Below, piece after piece: positions 34,436-42,874 of a stretch of 56,710 bases of DNA (position 1 is the stretch's first letter; each line of letters opens with the position of its first letter). The stretch is from positions 1 to 56,710 of the forward strand of contig NZ_VXKS01000016.1 in assembly GCF_008711525.1 (NCBI RefSeq), read 5' to 3'. A program made the translations under genes and the position numbers. The notes under the pieces were generated by a model. That model was given only the letters and a program-made list of their open reading frames with translations, was not told the DNA's origin and did no database searches. The stretch is from Cysteiniphilum sp. JM-1 (lineage in GTDB: Bacteria > Pseudomonadota > Gammaproteobacteria > Francisellales > Francisellaceae).

Positions 34436-36079
34436 ATGAGTACACAAATGAAGCAGCCTAATAAACAGCGTGTTTATATTTTTGATACGACATTGCGTGA
34501 TGGTCAGCAATCGCCAGGTGCAGGCATGAATTTTGAAGATAATATTGCTTATGCTGATTATGCGCATGCACTGAATATCGATGTCTTGGAAGCAGGCTTT
34601 CCTTCGGCAAGTCAACTGGATTTCCAAATTGTGCATACAATTTCTGAGCGTATGGCAAATCGACAATCTAATATGATCATTGCTGGACTTTGCCAGCTAA
34701 GAGAAGCGCAAGTTTTAAAGACGATGGAGGCATTAAAACCGTCTCTTGCTATTGCTAAAGCGCGTATTCATGTTTATTTGCCGGTTGATCCTAACTTAGC
34801 GCAAGCGAGTTTAGGCGACAAAAATGATGAGCAAAAACACATTGATGAAGTCTATCGTTTGATTAAGATTGCAACGGATCAAGGCTATGAGGTCGAGTTT
34901 AGTGCTGAAGGTTATTCACGTTTAGCAGATGGTTTTGATTATGTTACCGAAGTGTTTAAATCGGCTGTGAAAGCCGGTGTGTCAGTGATTAACTGTCCTG
35001 ACACAATAGGGGGGGCGTGCGAGCGTGAAGGCGATGAGTATTTTGTGAAAAATATGACAAAACATGCCCGTATTATCAAAGAAGCCTTCCCTGATAAAGA
35101 GATTATTTGGTCGGCACATTGCCATAATGATTTTGGCTTGGCATTAGAGAACTCGATGAATGCGGTTTTTGATGGCCCGGCACGTCAAGTTGAAGCATGT
35201 ATTAATGGTGTAGGCGAGCGCGCAGGCAATGCGGCATTAGAGCAATGTGTGATGTTTATCGATGCTTTTGGTAAACAACAAAATGCGCATTATTACACTA
35301 ATATCAATATCAATGGCTTGAAAGAAGTCTCAGATTTTATCGCTCAAAAAATGCTCCCTAAACAGCCGCACTCACCGATTGTGGGTTTAAATGCAACACG
35401 GCATACTTCAGGAGGACACACCAATGCAATTTTAAATAACCCATTGGCTTATCAGCCATTTGATCCAAAATCCATCGGTAGTGAGATTTCTTTTGTTTTT
35501 GGTCCGTTATCTGGTGGTAATCATGCTAAGAAGATTATCGAAGATTTTGGCTATGTTTGTGAAGAACATGAAAAGGCAAAAATAGCGCAACAGATCAAAG
35601 ATATTTATCATGAGCGTCGCAAAGGCGTAACTGATCTTGAATTATTGAGTGCCTATAAGAAAATCCGCGCGCCGATTAAAGCAAGTAAAATTGCTTATGG
35701 TAAATCAGAGGACAGTAGTTCGGTGACAATTACTGGACAATTCTTTGATCAAGAAAATCTAAAAGTTGAGCTAGCCGGTGAAAACTCCGCACTTGCGGCA
35801 TTGCTTAGTGCGACGGATAAATACATGCCAGGCATTGAGGTTAAAGATTATTATGCAAAATCCTTAACAGAAGCAGGGGTGCGCTCAAGCTCAGAGGCGA
35901 CGATTATTGTTAGCGCACCAAATCACAATGCCTATAAAGGTATTGCTAAAGACCATGATATTGAGATCTCAGCACTTAAGGCATTTATCGAAGCGGTGAA
36001 TCAAATGTATGTAGATGCCAACTATAGGGCGCAGAGTACATCGACACAAAACAATCAACAAGAGGTGTCCCATGGCTAA
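34436..36079 (+). CDS. leuA: 2-isopropylmalate synthase
   Basis: The 547-residue enzyme condenses acetyl-CoA with 2-ketoisovalerate, the first committed step to leucine. The active-site DTTLRDGQQSPG and the metal-binding HCHNDFG are present, followed by NGVGERAGNAALE. The C-terminal LeuA dimer domain at about 410-545, which binds leucine for feedback inhibition, is complete. The ATG at 34436 has a good GAAGGAG site; the longer frame to 34388 crosses the hairpin. It overlaps leuC by eight bases. Confidence 0.94.
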   Translation: MSTQMKQPNKQRVYIFDTTLRDGQQSPGAGMNFEDNIAYADYAHALNIDVLEAGFPSASQLDFQIVHTISERMANRQSNMIIAGLCQLREAQVLKTMEALKPSLAIAKARIHVYLPVDPNLAQASLGDKNDEQKHIDEVYRLIKIATDQGYEVEFSAEGYSRLADGFDYVTEVFKSAVKAGVSVINCPDTIGGACEREGDEYFVKNMTKHARIIKEAFPDKEIIWSAHCHNDFGLALENSMNAVFDGPARQVEACINGVGERAGNAALEQCVMFIDAFGKQQNAHYYTNININGLKEVSDFIAQKMLPKQPHSPIVGLNATRHTSGGHTNAILNNPLAYQPFDPKSIGSEISFVFGPLSGGNHAKKIIEDFGYVCEEHEKAKIAQQIKDIYHERRKGVTDLELLSAYKKIRAPIKASKIAYGKSEDSSSVTITGQFFDQENLKVELAGENSALAALLSATDKYMPGIEVKDYYAKSLTEAGVRSSSEATIIVSAPNHNAYKGIAKDHDIEISALKAFIEAVNQMYVDANYRAQSTSTQNNQQEVSHG

Positions 36080-37490
36080 AAATATTATTGATAAAATCTG
36101 GGATCAGCATGTCGTTGAGTCAAAAAAAGGCTTTCCAGATATTTTTTATATCGATCGCATGCTGATGCATGAGGTCACCTCAGCGCAAGCATTTGATAAG
36201 TTGCGTGAATTAAATATCCCTGTGCGTAACCCACAATCCATTGTGGCAACCTTAGATCACAGTATTTCTACCTCACCGATTGATCGCACGCAGATGAATG
36301 ACCCGATTGCCAAGGCGCAAGTAGAAACGTTGCGTAAGAATGCCAAAGAGTTTGGTGTTGAGCTATATGATTTTGACAGTCAATATCAAGGCATTGTTCA
36401 TGTGATCGGACCTGAGCTTGGGTTTACTTGGCCAGGAAGTACGATTGTCTGCGGTGATTCACACACCTCAACGCATGGTGCCTTTGGCGCGTTGGCATTT
36501 GGCGTTGGCACTTCCGAAGTCGGACATGTCATGGCGACAAATTGTATTTTGCAATATCGCCCTAAAACAATGAAAGTGCATTTCAAAGGCAAGCCGTCAA
36601 GTTATGCAACAGCAAAAGATATTGTGATGAAGCTAATTGCTGAAATTGGCATAGGTGGTGCGAGTGGGTTTGTGATTGAGTATAGCGGTGATGCGATAAA
36701 AGCGTTGTCGATGGAAGCGCGAATGACTTTATGTAATATGTCAATCGAGTGTGGTGCCAGAGCTGGATTAATCGCGCCAGATGAGATAACTTTTGATTAT
36801 CTTAAAGGGCGTAAATACGCACCTGATGCTGAACATTGGGAAAATGCTATCAATACATGGCGCACCTTAACGAGTGATGACAACGCCAGTTATGATAAAG
36901 TTATTGAAATTGATATTGAGGACTTGCAACCAATGGTTACGTGGGGGATTAATCCACAACATGCCGTGGCAATTAATGCATCCATTCCAGGCTTAGCCAG
37001 TATTCCGAAGCATCAGCAAAAGTTAGCCAAAGAAGCCTATCGTTATACTGGCTTTAGTGAAAATGAAGCCGTTCTGGGTAAAGCGATTCAATGGGCATTT
37101 GTCGGTAGTTGCACCAATGGGCGCATTGAAGATATGCGTGCTGCAGCTGATGTGTTAAAAGGACATAAGATTGCAGAAGGGGTAACAATGTATATCGTGC
37201 CAGGCTCTGAGAAAGTCCGCGCACAAGCGATTGCTGAAGGATTGGACAAGATATTTATCGAGGCAGGTGCGGATTTTAGAATGCCAGGATGCTCCATGTG
37301 TCTTGCGATGAATGATGATAAAGTGCCAGCAGGACAACGCTGTATCAGTACCTCAAATCGCAATTTCATCGGTCGTCAAGGAACGGGTAGTATTACCCAT
37401 TTGGCTTCACCGCAAACGGTAGCCGCAAGTGCGATTAAAGGGGCGATTTGTAGTGTGGCGCAGTTAGAACAAGAAGGAGTATTGGCATGA
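36072..37490 (+). CDS. leuC: 3-isopropylmalate dehydratase large subunit
   Basis: The 472-residue aconitase-family subunit carries the cysteine ligands of the 4Fe-4S cluster in [15 protein letters not shown] and [10 protein letters not shown], and [20 protein letters not shown] chose ATG 36072 ([15 protein letters not shown]); the frame from 36015 runs inside leuA. It isomerises 2- to 3-isopropylmalate with LeuD and overlaps leuD by four bases (ATGA). Confidence 0.95.
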   Translation: MAKNIIDKIWDQHVVESKKGFPDIFYIDRMLMHEVTSAQAFDKLRELNIPVRNPQSIVATLDHSISTSPIDRTQMNDPIAKAQVETLRKNAKEFGVELYDFDSQYQGIVHVIGPELGFTWPGSTIVCGDSHTSTHGAFGALAFGVGTSEVGHVMATNCILQYRPKTMKVHFKGKPSSYATAKDIVMKLIAEIGIGGASGFVIEYSGDAIKALSMEARMTLCNMSIECGARAGLIAPDEITFDYLKGRKYAPDAEHWENAINTWRTLTSDDNASYDKVIEIDIEDLQPMVTWGINPQHAVAINASIPGLASIPKHQQKLAKEAYRYTGFSENEAVLGKAIQWAFVGSCTNGRIEDMRAAADVLKGHKIAEGVTMYIVPGSEKVRAQAIAEGLDKIFIEAGADFRMPGCSMCLAMNDDKVPAGQRCISTSNRNFIGRQGTGSITHLASPQTVAASAIKGAICSVAQLEQEGVLA

Positions 37491-38053
37491 AAGCATTTCA
37501 AACGCTAACAAGTAAAGCGATTCCGATGTGGTTAAGTGATGTTGATACCGATATGATTATTCCAGCACAATACTTAACGCAAACGACAACTTCGGGTTAC
37601 GGCGAGCATCTTTTTACCCGTCTAAAATCAGCAGACCCTGAGTTTGTATTTAATCAATCACGATTTAAAGACGCGCGAATCCTGATCAGTGGCAACAACT
37701 TTGGTTGTGGCTCATCAAGAGAGCATGCCGTGTGGGCATTGCAACAAGCGGGTGTTGATGTGATCTTGGCACCTTCTTTTTCAGATATCTTTTTCAATAA
37801 CTCCGCTAAAAACGGTTTGTTATTGATTGCTTTAGATGGAGAGCTATTAGAGAAATGGTGTGAAAAAGCACAAAGCGAAGATCTTGAAATTACCATTGAT
37901 TTAGCTGCGCAAATCATTACCGTAGATGGAGAGTCTTATCATTTTGACTATGATCCTTTCCGTAAAGAGTGTTTACTCCAAGGTCAAGATGATATGGGTT
38001 ATTTATTGTCTAAAGATCAGGAGATTAGTCGGTTTGAAACGACGGCAAAATAG
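37487..38053 (+). CDS. leuD: 3-isopropylmalate dehydratase small subunit
   Basis: The 188-residue swivelling-domain subunit has the motifs [32 protein letters not shown] and [13 protein letters not shown]. It completes the LeuCD isomerase. In most leu operons leuB follows directly or precedes leuC; here about 1.2 kb with a toxin-antitoxin pair and another gene separate it from leuB. Confidence 0.95.
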   Translation: MKAFQTLTSKAIPMWLSDVDTDMIIPAQYLTQTTTSGYGEHLFTRLKSADPEFVFNQSRFKDARILISGNNFGCGSSREHAVWALQQAGVDVILAPSFSDIFFNNSAKNGLLLIALDGELLEKWCEKAQSEDLEITIDLAAQIITVDGESYHFDYDPFRKECLLQGQDDMGYLLSKDQEISRFETTAK

Positions 38054-38070
38054 GAAATGAGATAATGAGG

Positions 38071-38099
38071 TTGCGAAAAACGCCTTTTTGGCGTACAAT
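38071..38099 (+). promoter_or_regulatory. sigma70 promoter and dyad before the first toxin-antitoxin pair
   Basis: TTGCGA (38071-38076) and TACAAT (38094-38099) are spaced by 17 bases, close to the ideal. ACGCC-TTTTT-GGCGT (38080-38094) is a dyad within the spacer and touches the -10, as expected of an antitoxin operator. It gives the pair its own transcription within the leu operon. Confidence 0.7.
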
Positions 38100-38125
38100 T
38101 TAACGCGGATCATTGAAGATGTTTT

Positions 38126-38407
38126 ATGAGATATGTTATTGAGTTGACACCAAGTGTCCAGAAACAGATTAAAGTGCTTCCCAAGCAAGTTGTTTTGAAG
38201 TTAAGGACATGGGTAATGCAAGTAGAAAGCTTAGGAATGAGAAGAGTGATGCAAATCAAAGGATATCATGATGAGCCGTTACAAGGTAATAGAAAGGGGC
38301 AGCGTTCTATTAGATTGAACAAAGCTTATAGAGCTTTCTACAGAAAGTTACCAAATGGTGAGGTGGAAGTAATAGAGGTATTTGAAATTAATAAGCATAA
38401 ATACTAA
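38126..38407 (+). CDS. RelE/HigB-type toxin
   Basis: The 93-residue basic protein shows the RelE/ParE-superfamily pattern: IELTPSVQKQIKVLPKQV at the start, GYHDEPLQGNRKGQRSIRL in the middle, and a final strand YRAFYRKLPNGEVEVIEVFE. Such toxins cleave mRNA at the ribosome. The downstream helix-turn-helix gene 12 bases on should be the antitoxin; the toxin-first order is HigBA-like. It is placed between leuD and leuB, with its own promoter. Confidence 0.78.
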   Translation: MRYVIELTPSVQKQIKVLPKQVVLKLRTWVMQVESLGMRRVMQIKGYHDEPLQGNRKGQRSIRLNKAYRAFYRKLPNGEVEVIEVFEINKHKY

Positions 38408-38419
38408 AGGTGAAAAGCT

Positions 38420-38752
38420 ATGAGCAAAAACATTAACGCTATCGATTTTCTTAATGAACAACTTGAAACACCATTGACTTTTGGTACATTGATTAAAAAT
38501 ATTCGTTTAACTGAATATGAAAATATGACACAGCAAATGTTTGCTGATGAAGTACTTAAAATCAGTAAAACAAGGCTGTCAGACATAGAAAATGACAGAA
38601 AAGGGCTGACTATTGCTAAGGCGATTGAGTTTGCCAAAGTGCTTGGGCAAAGCAAACGTTTTTTTGTCACTATTGCTATTCAAGATATGCTAAGAAAGAA
38701 TAATCTAGATTATGCAATAAGCCTTAGTGATGGAAAATTATCAGCGATTTGA
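38420..38752 (+). CDS. XRE/HigA-type antitoxin
   Basis: The 110-residue protein has a helix-turn-helix at about 22-75 (FGTLIKNIRLTEYENMTQQM, then LKISKTRLSDIENDRKGLTI). It should bind the upstream dyad and neutralise the toxin. An AAAGGTG site precedes the ATG. It lies 12 bases after the toxin gene, in the same transcript. Confidence 0.78.
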   Translation: MSKNINAIDFLNEQLETPLTFGTLIKNIRLTEYENMTQQMFADEVLKISKTRLSDIENDRKGLTIAKAIEFAKVLGQSKRFFVTIAIQDMLRKNNLDYAISLSDGKLSAI

Positions 38753-38758
38753 TTATTT

Positions 38759-39136
38759 ATGATTGAACAAAATAAAAAGTTACAAACTCTTGAAGAATCC
38801 TTGTGGCTTGAAAAAACAAGATTTGATTTCGCTTATATGGACAGTGTTTTAGATGCCACTTTTTTTGAGTATGGGCGTTCAGGACGTATTTATACACGTG
38901 AGGAAATCTTAGCGCATTCTTATCAGGAAATTAAAGCGAAGCTTCCACTTGAAAACTTTCAAGTGCATGATATTAGCGAGAATATTAAACAAGTGACCTA
39001 TGTTAGTGAAGTTGGAACTGCAAAGCTTCGGGCGAATCGCAGCTCGATTTGGGTCAAAAAGCTCAATGATTGGAAACTTATATTTCACCAGGGAACGCCT
39101 GCGCAAAAAACCTTGAAATTACCAAAACCATTGTAG
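38759..39136 (+). CDS. SnoaL/NTF2-like (DUF4440-type) protein
   Basis: The 125-residue protein has the cone-shaped NTF2 fold pattern: an N-terminal helix (LQTLEESLWLEKTRFD), ATFFEYGRSGRIYTREEILA, and a final sheet WVKKLNDWKLIFHQGTPA. DUF4440 proteins are ligand-binding or enzymatic domains with varied, mostly unknown roles. It follows the antitoxin by six bases and may have entered the operon with it. Confidence 0.68.
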   Translation: MIEQNKKLQTLEESLWLEKTRFDFAYMDSVLDATFFEYGRSGRIYTREEILAHSYQEIKAKLPLENFQVHDISENIKQVTYVSEVGTAKLRANRSSIWVKKLNDWKLIFHQGTPAQKTLKLPKPL

Positions 39137-39225
39137 AAAGTGGGCATGGAATATTGTGGTGAACAGCTTTTAAAAGGTATTAAATGTTCTGTATATAAAC
39201 TAAATATTAATAAATCGGAGATCAC

Positions 39226-40323
39226 ATGAAAAAAACAATCGCAATTTTAGCAGGGGATGGCATCGGTCCTGAGGTAATGGCATGTGCCATTGATGTACTC
39301 GATGCAGTTGCTAATAAATACAATCATGAATTTACGTATAAAGAAGCTTTGATTGGGGGTGCCGCCTTTGATGTTTATGCTGAGCATTGTCCTAAACAAA
39401 CCATTGATATTTGCAAATCTGCAGATGCCATTTTATTTGGTTCAGTGGGCGGTCCGGTTGATGCACAAAATGATCCTAAATGGCAGGGGTGTGAGGCCAA
39501 AAGTATTTTAGCTTTGCGCAAAACGTTTGATTTTGGGGTGAATATTCGTCCGATTAAAATGTTTCCGGCATTAAAAGATAATAGCCCTATCAAGAATGAA
39601 CGCATTGTCAATGGTGCTGACATTGAGATCTTTCGTGAATTATCAGGAGATATTTACTTTGGTGAGCATAAGCGCTTTGTCAATAAAGAAGGTATTCGTT
39701 GTGCTACGGATGTTGCCGAGTATGATGAGCAGACGATTCAACATATTGTTAGAGCTGCCTTTAAGCGCGCTAATGAAAGACGCAAGATTTTGACCTCTAT
39801 TGATAAAGCCAATGTATTAGATACCTCAAGACTTTGGCGCGATATCGCTAATGAGGAAGCAAAAAACTTCCCAGATGTGACCTTGAAGCACATGTATGTT
39901 GATAATGCAGCAATGCAGCTAGTATTGAATCCTGCGCAATTTGATGTGATTGTGACGGGGAATTTATTTGGTGATATCTTATCGGATCTGGCATCGGTGT
40001 TACCTGGTTCTTTAGGACTTGTGCCATCGATCAGCTTAAATAAAGAAGGCTTTGGCTTATATGAACCTGCAGGAGGTTCAGCCTTTGATATCATGGGTAA
40101 AGATATTGCTAATCCGATTGCGCAGATTCTATCAGCAGCACTTATGTTATCTTATTCATTTGGCATGCATAAGGAAGCTTTAGAGATTGATCAGGCAATT
40201 GACCAAGTCTTAGCACAAGGCTTTAGAACCGCGGATATTGCGGGTGGTGCAGAAAGTATAGGCAGTAAAGAGGTTACTCAGAAAATTGTCACAGCATTGA
40301 CAGAATCAGCATTAACATATTAA
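39226..40323 (+). CDS. leuB: 3-isopropylmalate dehydrogenase
   Basis: The 365-residue enzyme oxidatively decarboxylates 3-isopropylmalate with NAD. It has the family segments ILAGDGIGPEVM, LFGSVGGP, REL-SGDIYFG, KANVLDTSRLWRD, YVDNAAMQL and GLYEPAGGSAFDIMGKDIANP. A CGGAG site precedes the ATG. It is separated from leuD by the toxin-antitoxin insert and may depend on read-through or on the insert's promoter. Confidence 0.95.
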   Translation: MKKTIAILAGDGIGPEVMACAIDVLDAVANKYNHEFTYKEALIGGAAFDVYAEHCPKQTIDICKSADAILFGSVGGPVDAQNDPKWQGCEAKSILALRKTFDFGVNIRPIKMFPALKDNSPIKNERIVNGADIEIFRELSGDIYFGEHKRFVNKEGIRCATDVAEYDEQTIQHIVRAAFKRANERRKILTSIDKANVLDTSRLWRDIANEEAKNFPDVTLKHMYVDNAAMQLVLNPAQFDVIVTGNLFGDILSDLASVLPGSLGLVPSISLNKEGFGLYEPAGGSAFDIMGKDIANPIAQILSAALMLSYSFGMHKEALEIDQAIDQVLAQGFRTADIAGGAESIGSKEVTQKIVTALTESALTY

Positions 40324-40334
40324 GCGAGTTGTGA

Positions 40335-40730
40335 ATGCGTGAAATAAAAGAGATATTTAATAAACTGCAAGTGTTAAAGAAGCGTGCTTATGCACCTTAT
40401 TCTAACTTTAGTGTTGCTGCAATGGTTGAGCTTAAAAACGGTGATCTTTACGAGGGAGTCAACGTTGAAAATGCAAGCTTTCCCGTCGGTTCATGCGCTG
40501 AAATGGTGGCAATTAATGCGGCTGTTGCCAGTGGTGTGCGTAAAGGCGATTTTAAGGCAATCTATGTCACGGCAGATGCTAAAAAGCCGGTCACACCATG
40601 CGGTGCTTGTCGGCAAGTCATGGCAGAGTTTTTTGATAATGATGTTGCTGTTCATCTCTTTAATCAAGATGGCACAGAGCATGAGCAATATTCAATTGAT
40701 CACCTGCTACCGGAGCGATTTTGCCTTTGA
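40335..40730 (+). CDS. cdd: cytidine deaminase
   Basis: The 131-residue short-form (homotetrameric) cytidine deaminase has SNFSVAAMVELKNG, NVENASFPVGSCAE with the catalytic glutamate and first zinc cysteine, and PCGACRQVMAEF with the other two zinc cysteines. It salvages cytidine and deoxycytidine to uridine forms. It starts 11 bases after leuB, so it is probably the last gene of that transcript. Confidence 0.94.
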   Translation: MREIKEIFNKLQVLKKRAYAPYSNFSVAAMVELKNGDLYEGVNVENASFPVGSCAEMVAINAAVASGVRKGDFKAIYVTADAKKPVTPCGACRQVMAEFFDNDVAVHLFNQDGTEHEQYSIDHLLPERFCL

Positions 40731-40746
40731 CGAAATAGTTGTTTTA

Positions 40747-41049
40747 TTACACAGAAAAACCGAAATGTGTTCCATCTGGAAGTTCGATATCTAGTCTTAG
40801 TTTACCACCGGTCGCTTCAATATATTTTTTTAATGAGGATAGCTTTAAATCTCGCCCTGGCTTTTCCATCTCGGCAACGGTTGGTTGTTTAACGCCTAAT
40901 GTATTGGCTAATTCGACCTGTGTTTTATTCATTTTTTCTCTAAGCTCAGATAGGTGGATATCCAAAAGTATAGCCTCTGCCTTTTGTTTAGCATTAGTAA
41001 CAACTTTTGCGTTTTCTTGAGCAAGTATTTGTTTCAGTGTTCTCGCCAT
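40747..41049 (-). CDS. XRE-family antitoxin of the second pair
   Basis: The 100-residue protein has a helix-turn-helix at about 42-80: MNKTQVELANTLGVKQPTVA, then EMEKPGRDLKLSSLKKYIEA, ending GGKLRLDIELPDG. It matches HigA-like antitoxins paired with Gp49-type toxins. It begins three bases after the toxin stop and is convergent with cdd, 16 bases away. Confidence 0.82.
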   Translation of the reverse strand: MARTLKQILAQENAKVVTNAKQKAEAILLDIHLSELREKMNKTQVELANTLGVKQPTVAEMEKPGRDLKLSSLKKYIEATGGKLRLDIELPDGTHFGFSV

Positions 41050-41052
41050 TTT

Positions 41053-41406
41053 TCACTCCTGCATTTTATTGTTATTTAAATGAAGCGTAAATTCTTTATC
41101 TGCAATAGGTATCATAACTTCATAAAATCTTTTATCTTTACCTGTTTTATTTCCAGCACATAATAAAATAGCATTTCGTTTTGGATCAAAAGCAAAAAAT
41201 ATACGTATTGGCTTACCCTTGCTTTGGACTCTTAGTTCTTTCATATTTTTGTGGTTTGAACCTTTGATGGTGTCAGCATATGGTCTTGATAGCGTAGGAC
41301 CTCTTTCTTGCAATACGATCATAGAGGCTAACACGTTACTTCTGTCAGTATCATCAAGCGTATCATACCAATCATCAAACAAATCAGTTGTTATAACTGA
41401 CCACAT
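41053..41406 (-). CDS. HigB/Gp49-type toxin
   Basis: The 117-residue protein starts at ATG 41406 (MWSVITTDLFDDWYDTL), preceded by AAGGAAA; the frame further up to 41436 includes the promoter. The family pattern ERGPTLSRPYADTIKGSNHK, MKELRVQSKGKPIRIFFAFD and LLCAGNKTGKDKRFYEVMI is clear. These RelE-fold toxins degrade mRNA. It is toxin-first with the XRE gene, a second HigBA-type system 3 kb from the first. Confidence 0.85.
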   Translation of the reverse strand: MWSVITTDLFDDWYDTLDDTDRSNVLASMIVLQERGPTLSRPYADTIKGSNHKNMKELRVQSKGKPIRIFFAFDPKRNAILLCAGNKTGKDKRFYEVMIPIADKEFTLHLNNNKMQE

Positions 41407-41424
41407 AAATATTTCCTTCTTCAA

Positions 41425-41460
41425 ATTATAGTTCATACTATATATAGGTCAAAACCTATA
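41425..41460 (-). promoter_or_regulatory. promoter and operator of the second toxin-antitoxin pair
   Basis: On the minus strand TTGACC (41447-41452) and TATAAT (41425-41430) are spaced by 16 bases. The perfect dyad TATAGGT-CAAA-ACCTATA (41443-41460) covers the -35, an ideal place for autorepression by the antitoxin. The toxin start is 18 bases downstream of the -10. Confidence 0.75.
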
Positions 41461-41521
41461 ATCAAGTTCATTTTTATCTCCCATGATTGGGCATGCCCTG
41501 TTCAGGGTGATTTTTAGCAGA

Positions 41522-42805
41522 CTATTTTTTCTCAGAGCGATTCTGTCTTTGACGATTGCCTTTAGGGTGGCGCGTGGGCTTTTTTTGTCCATCGCGATGT
41601 TCAATCTTTGGCTTCTTAGGTGTTACCTTCTTGATGGTTTTATAATTATGCGGATTAGATTGCGGTAGGCTGTGTACCGGATCAAAGTCATCAATAATAA
41701 CGCGCTCTAGCGCTCTTTTTAAGAGCTTTTCAATATCGGCTAATTGCGGAAATTCGTCCGCGCTGACCAAAGAGATTGCCTCGCCTGTAGCACCCGCGCG
41801 TCCTGTGCGTCCAATGCGATGGACGTAATCTTCAGGCACATTCGGTAAATCAAAGTTGATCACGCAAGGCAGCTGACTGATATCCAAGCCGCGTGCGGCG
41901 ATATCTGTCGCCACTAATACTTGTACCTCATTGTTTTTAAAATCACTTAATGCTTTGGTACGCGCACCTTGACTTTTATTGCCATGAATCGCAGCACTCT
42001 TGATATCCGCTTTTTCGAGTTTGCCAACAAGATGATTGGCACCATGTTTAGTGCGTGAAAAAACCAATACTTGTGCCCAGTTATGGGTTTTAATGAGTTT
42101 GATCAATAAGTTAACTTTTTGTTTTTTATCAACAGGAGCGATCCAATGTTTGACTTTGGGCGCTGCTTGATTTGGTGGGCTTACTGAGATTTCTAAAGGC
42201 TTATGGACAATAGATTTAGCAAGCTCTTTGATCTCAGGGCTAAAGGTTGCTGAGAACATTAAGTTTTGGCGCTTTTTGGGTAGAAGCGTTAGAATTTTGC
42301 GAATAGCATGAATAAAGCCCATATCGAGCATGCGATCGGCTTCATCAAGGACTAAAAATTTCAAGCGATCAAAGCGAATGGCATTTTGCTCATATAAATC
42401 AAGTAACCGCCCAGGCGTTGCCACGAGAATATCTGCACCCTTACGTAAGCGCATCATTTGTGGATTGATTTTAACTCCGCCAAATACGACACAAGAGCGT
42501 AAGTGCAAGTTCGTACTATACGCTTGAATATTTGCCTCTATTTGAGCAGCAAGCTCTCGTGTTGGCGTTAAGATAAGGGCGTGCGTTTGATTGGCAGTTG
42601 ACTGTGGTCCTTGTGCTAACATTTCTAAAATAGGCAAGGTGAATGCGGCAGTTTTACCCGTGCCGGTTTGTGCTGCAGCAAGGACATCACGTCCGCTTAA
42701 AACCGCTGGAATGGCCTTTTGTTGGATGGGCGATGGCTCTTTATAGCCTTGCTCGGTGAGTGCGTTTAAGATGGCGTTGCTTAAACCTAATGAGGAGAAT
42801 GACAT
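41522..42805 (-). CDS. rhlE: RhlE-like DEAD-box RNA helicase
   Basis: The 427-residue protein has all DEAD-box motifs in order: the Q motif ([13 protein letters not shown]), [54 protein letters not shown] and [14 protein letters not shown] basic tail from about 375 ([20 protein letters not shown] onward) probably binds RNA. RhlE acts in ribosome assembly and RNA turnover. It has no operon partner. Confidence 0.9.
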   Translation of the reverse strand: MSFSSLGLSNAILNALTEQGYKEPSPIQQKAIPAVLSGRDVLAAAQTGTGKTAAFTLPILEMLAQGPQSTANQTHALILTPTRELAAQIEANIQAYSTNLHLRSCVVFGGVKINPQMMRLRKGADILVATPGRLLDLYEQNAIRFDRLKFLVLDEADRMLDMGFIHAIRKILTLLPKKRQNLMFSATFSPEIKELAKSIVHKPLEISVSPPNQAAPKVKHWIAPVDKKQKVNLLIKLIKTHNWAQVLVFSRTKHGANHLVGKLEKADIKSAAIHGNKSQGARTKALSDFKNNEVQVLVATDIAARGLDISQLPCVINFDLPNVPEDYVHRIGRTGRAGATGEAISLVSADEFPQLADIEKLLKRALERVIIDDFDPVHSLPQSNPHNYKTIKKVTPKKPKIEHRDGQKKPTRHPKGNRQRQNRSEKK

Positions 42806-42874
42806 CGATATTTACAAACATTGAATAATTTGTGCTAAGCATAGACATATTGACAGAGAATGGATAGTTATTTT

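Noticed and set aside
36015-36071. Longer N-terminus for LeuC
   Set aside because: It lies fully inside leuA in another frame; ATG 36072 has a ribosome-binding site and matches LeuC length.
41490-41515. Terminator for rhlE (CCCTG-TT-CAGGG with T tract)
   Set aside because: The T tract follows the stem on the plus strand, whereas rhlE reads on the minus strand; no plus-strand gene ends there.
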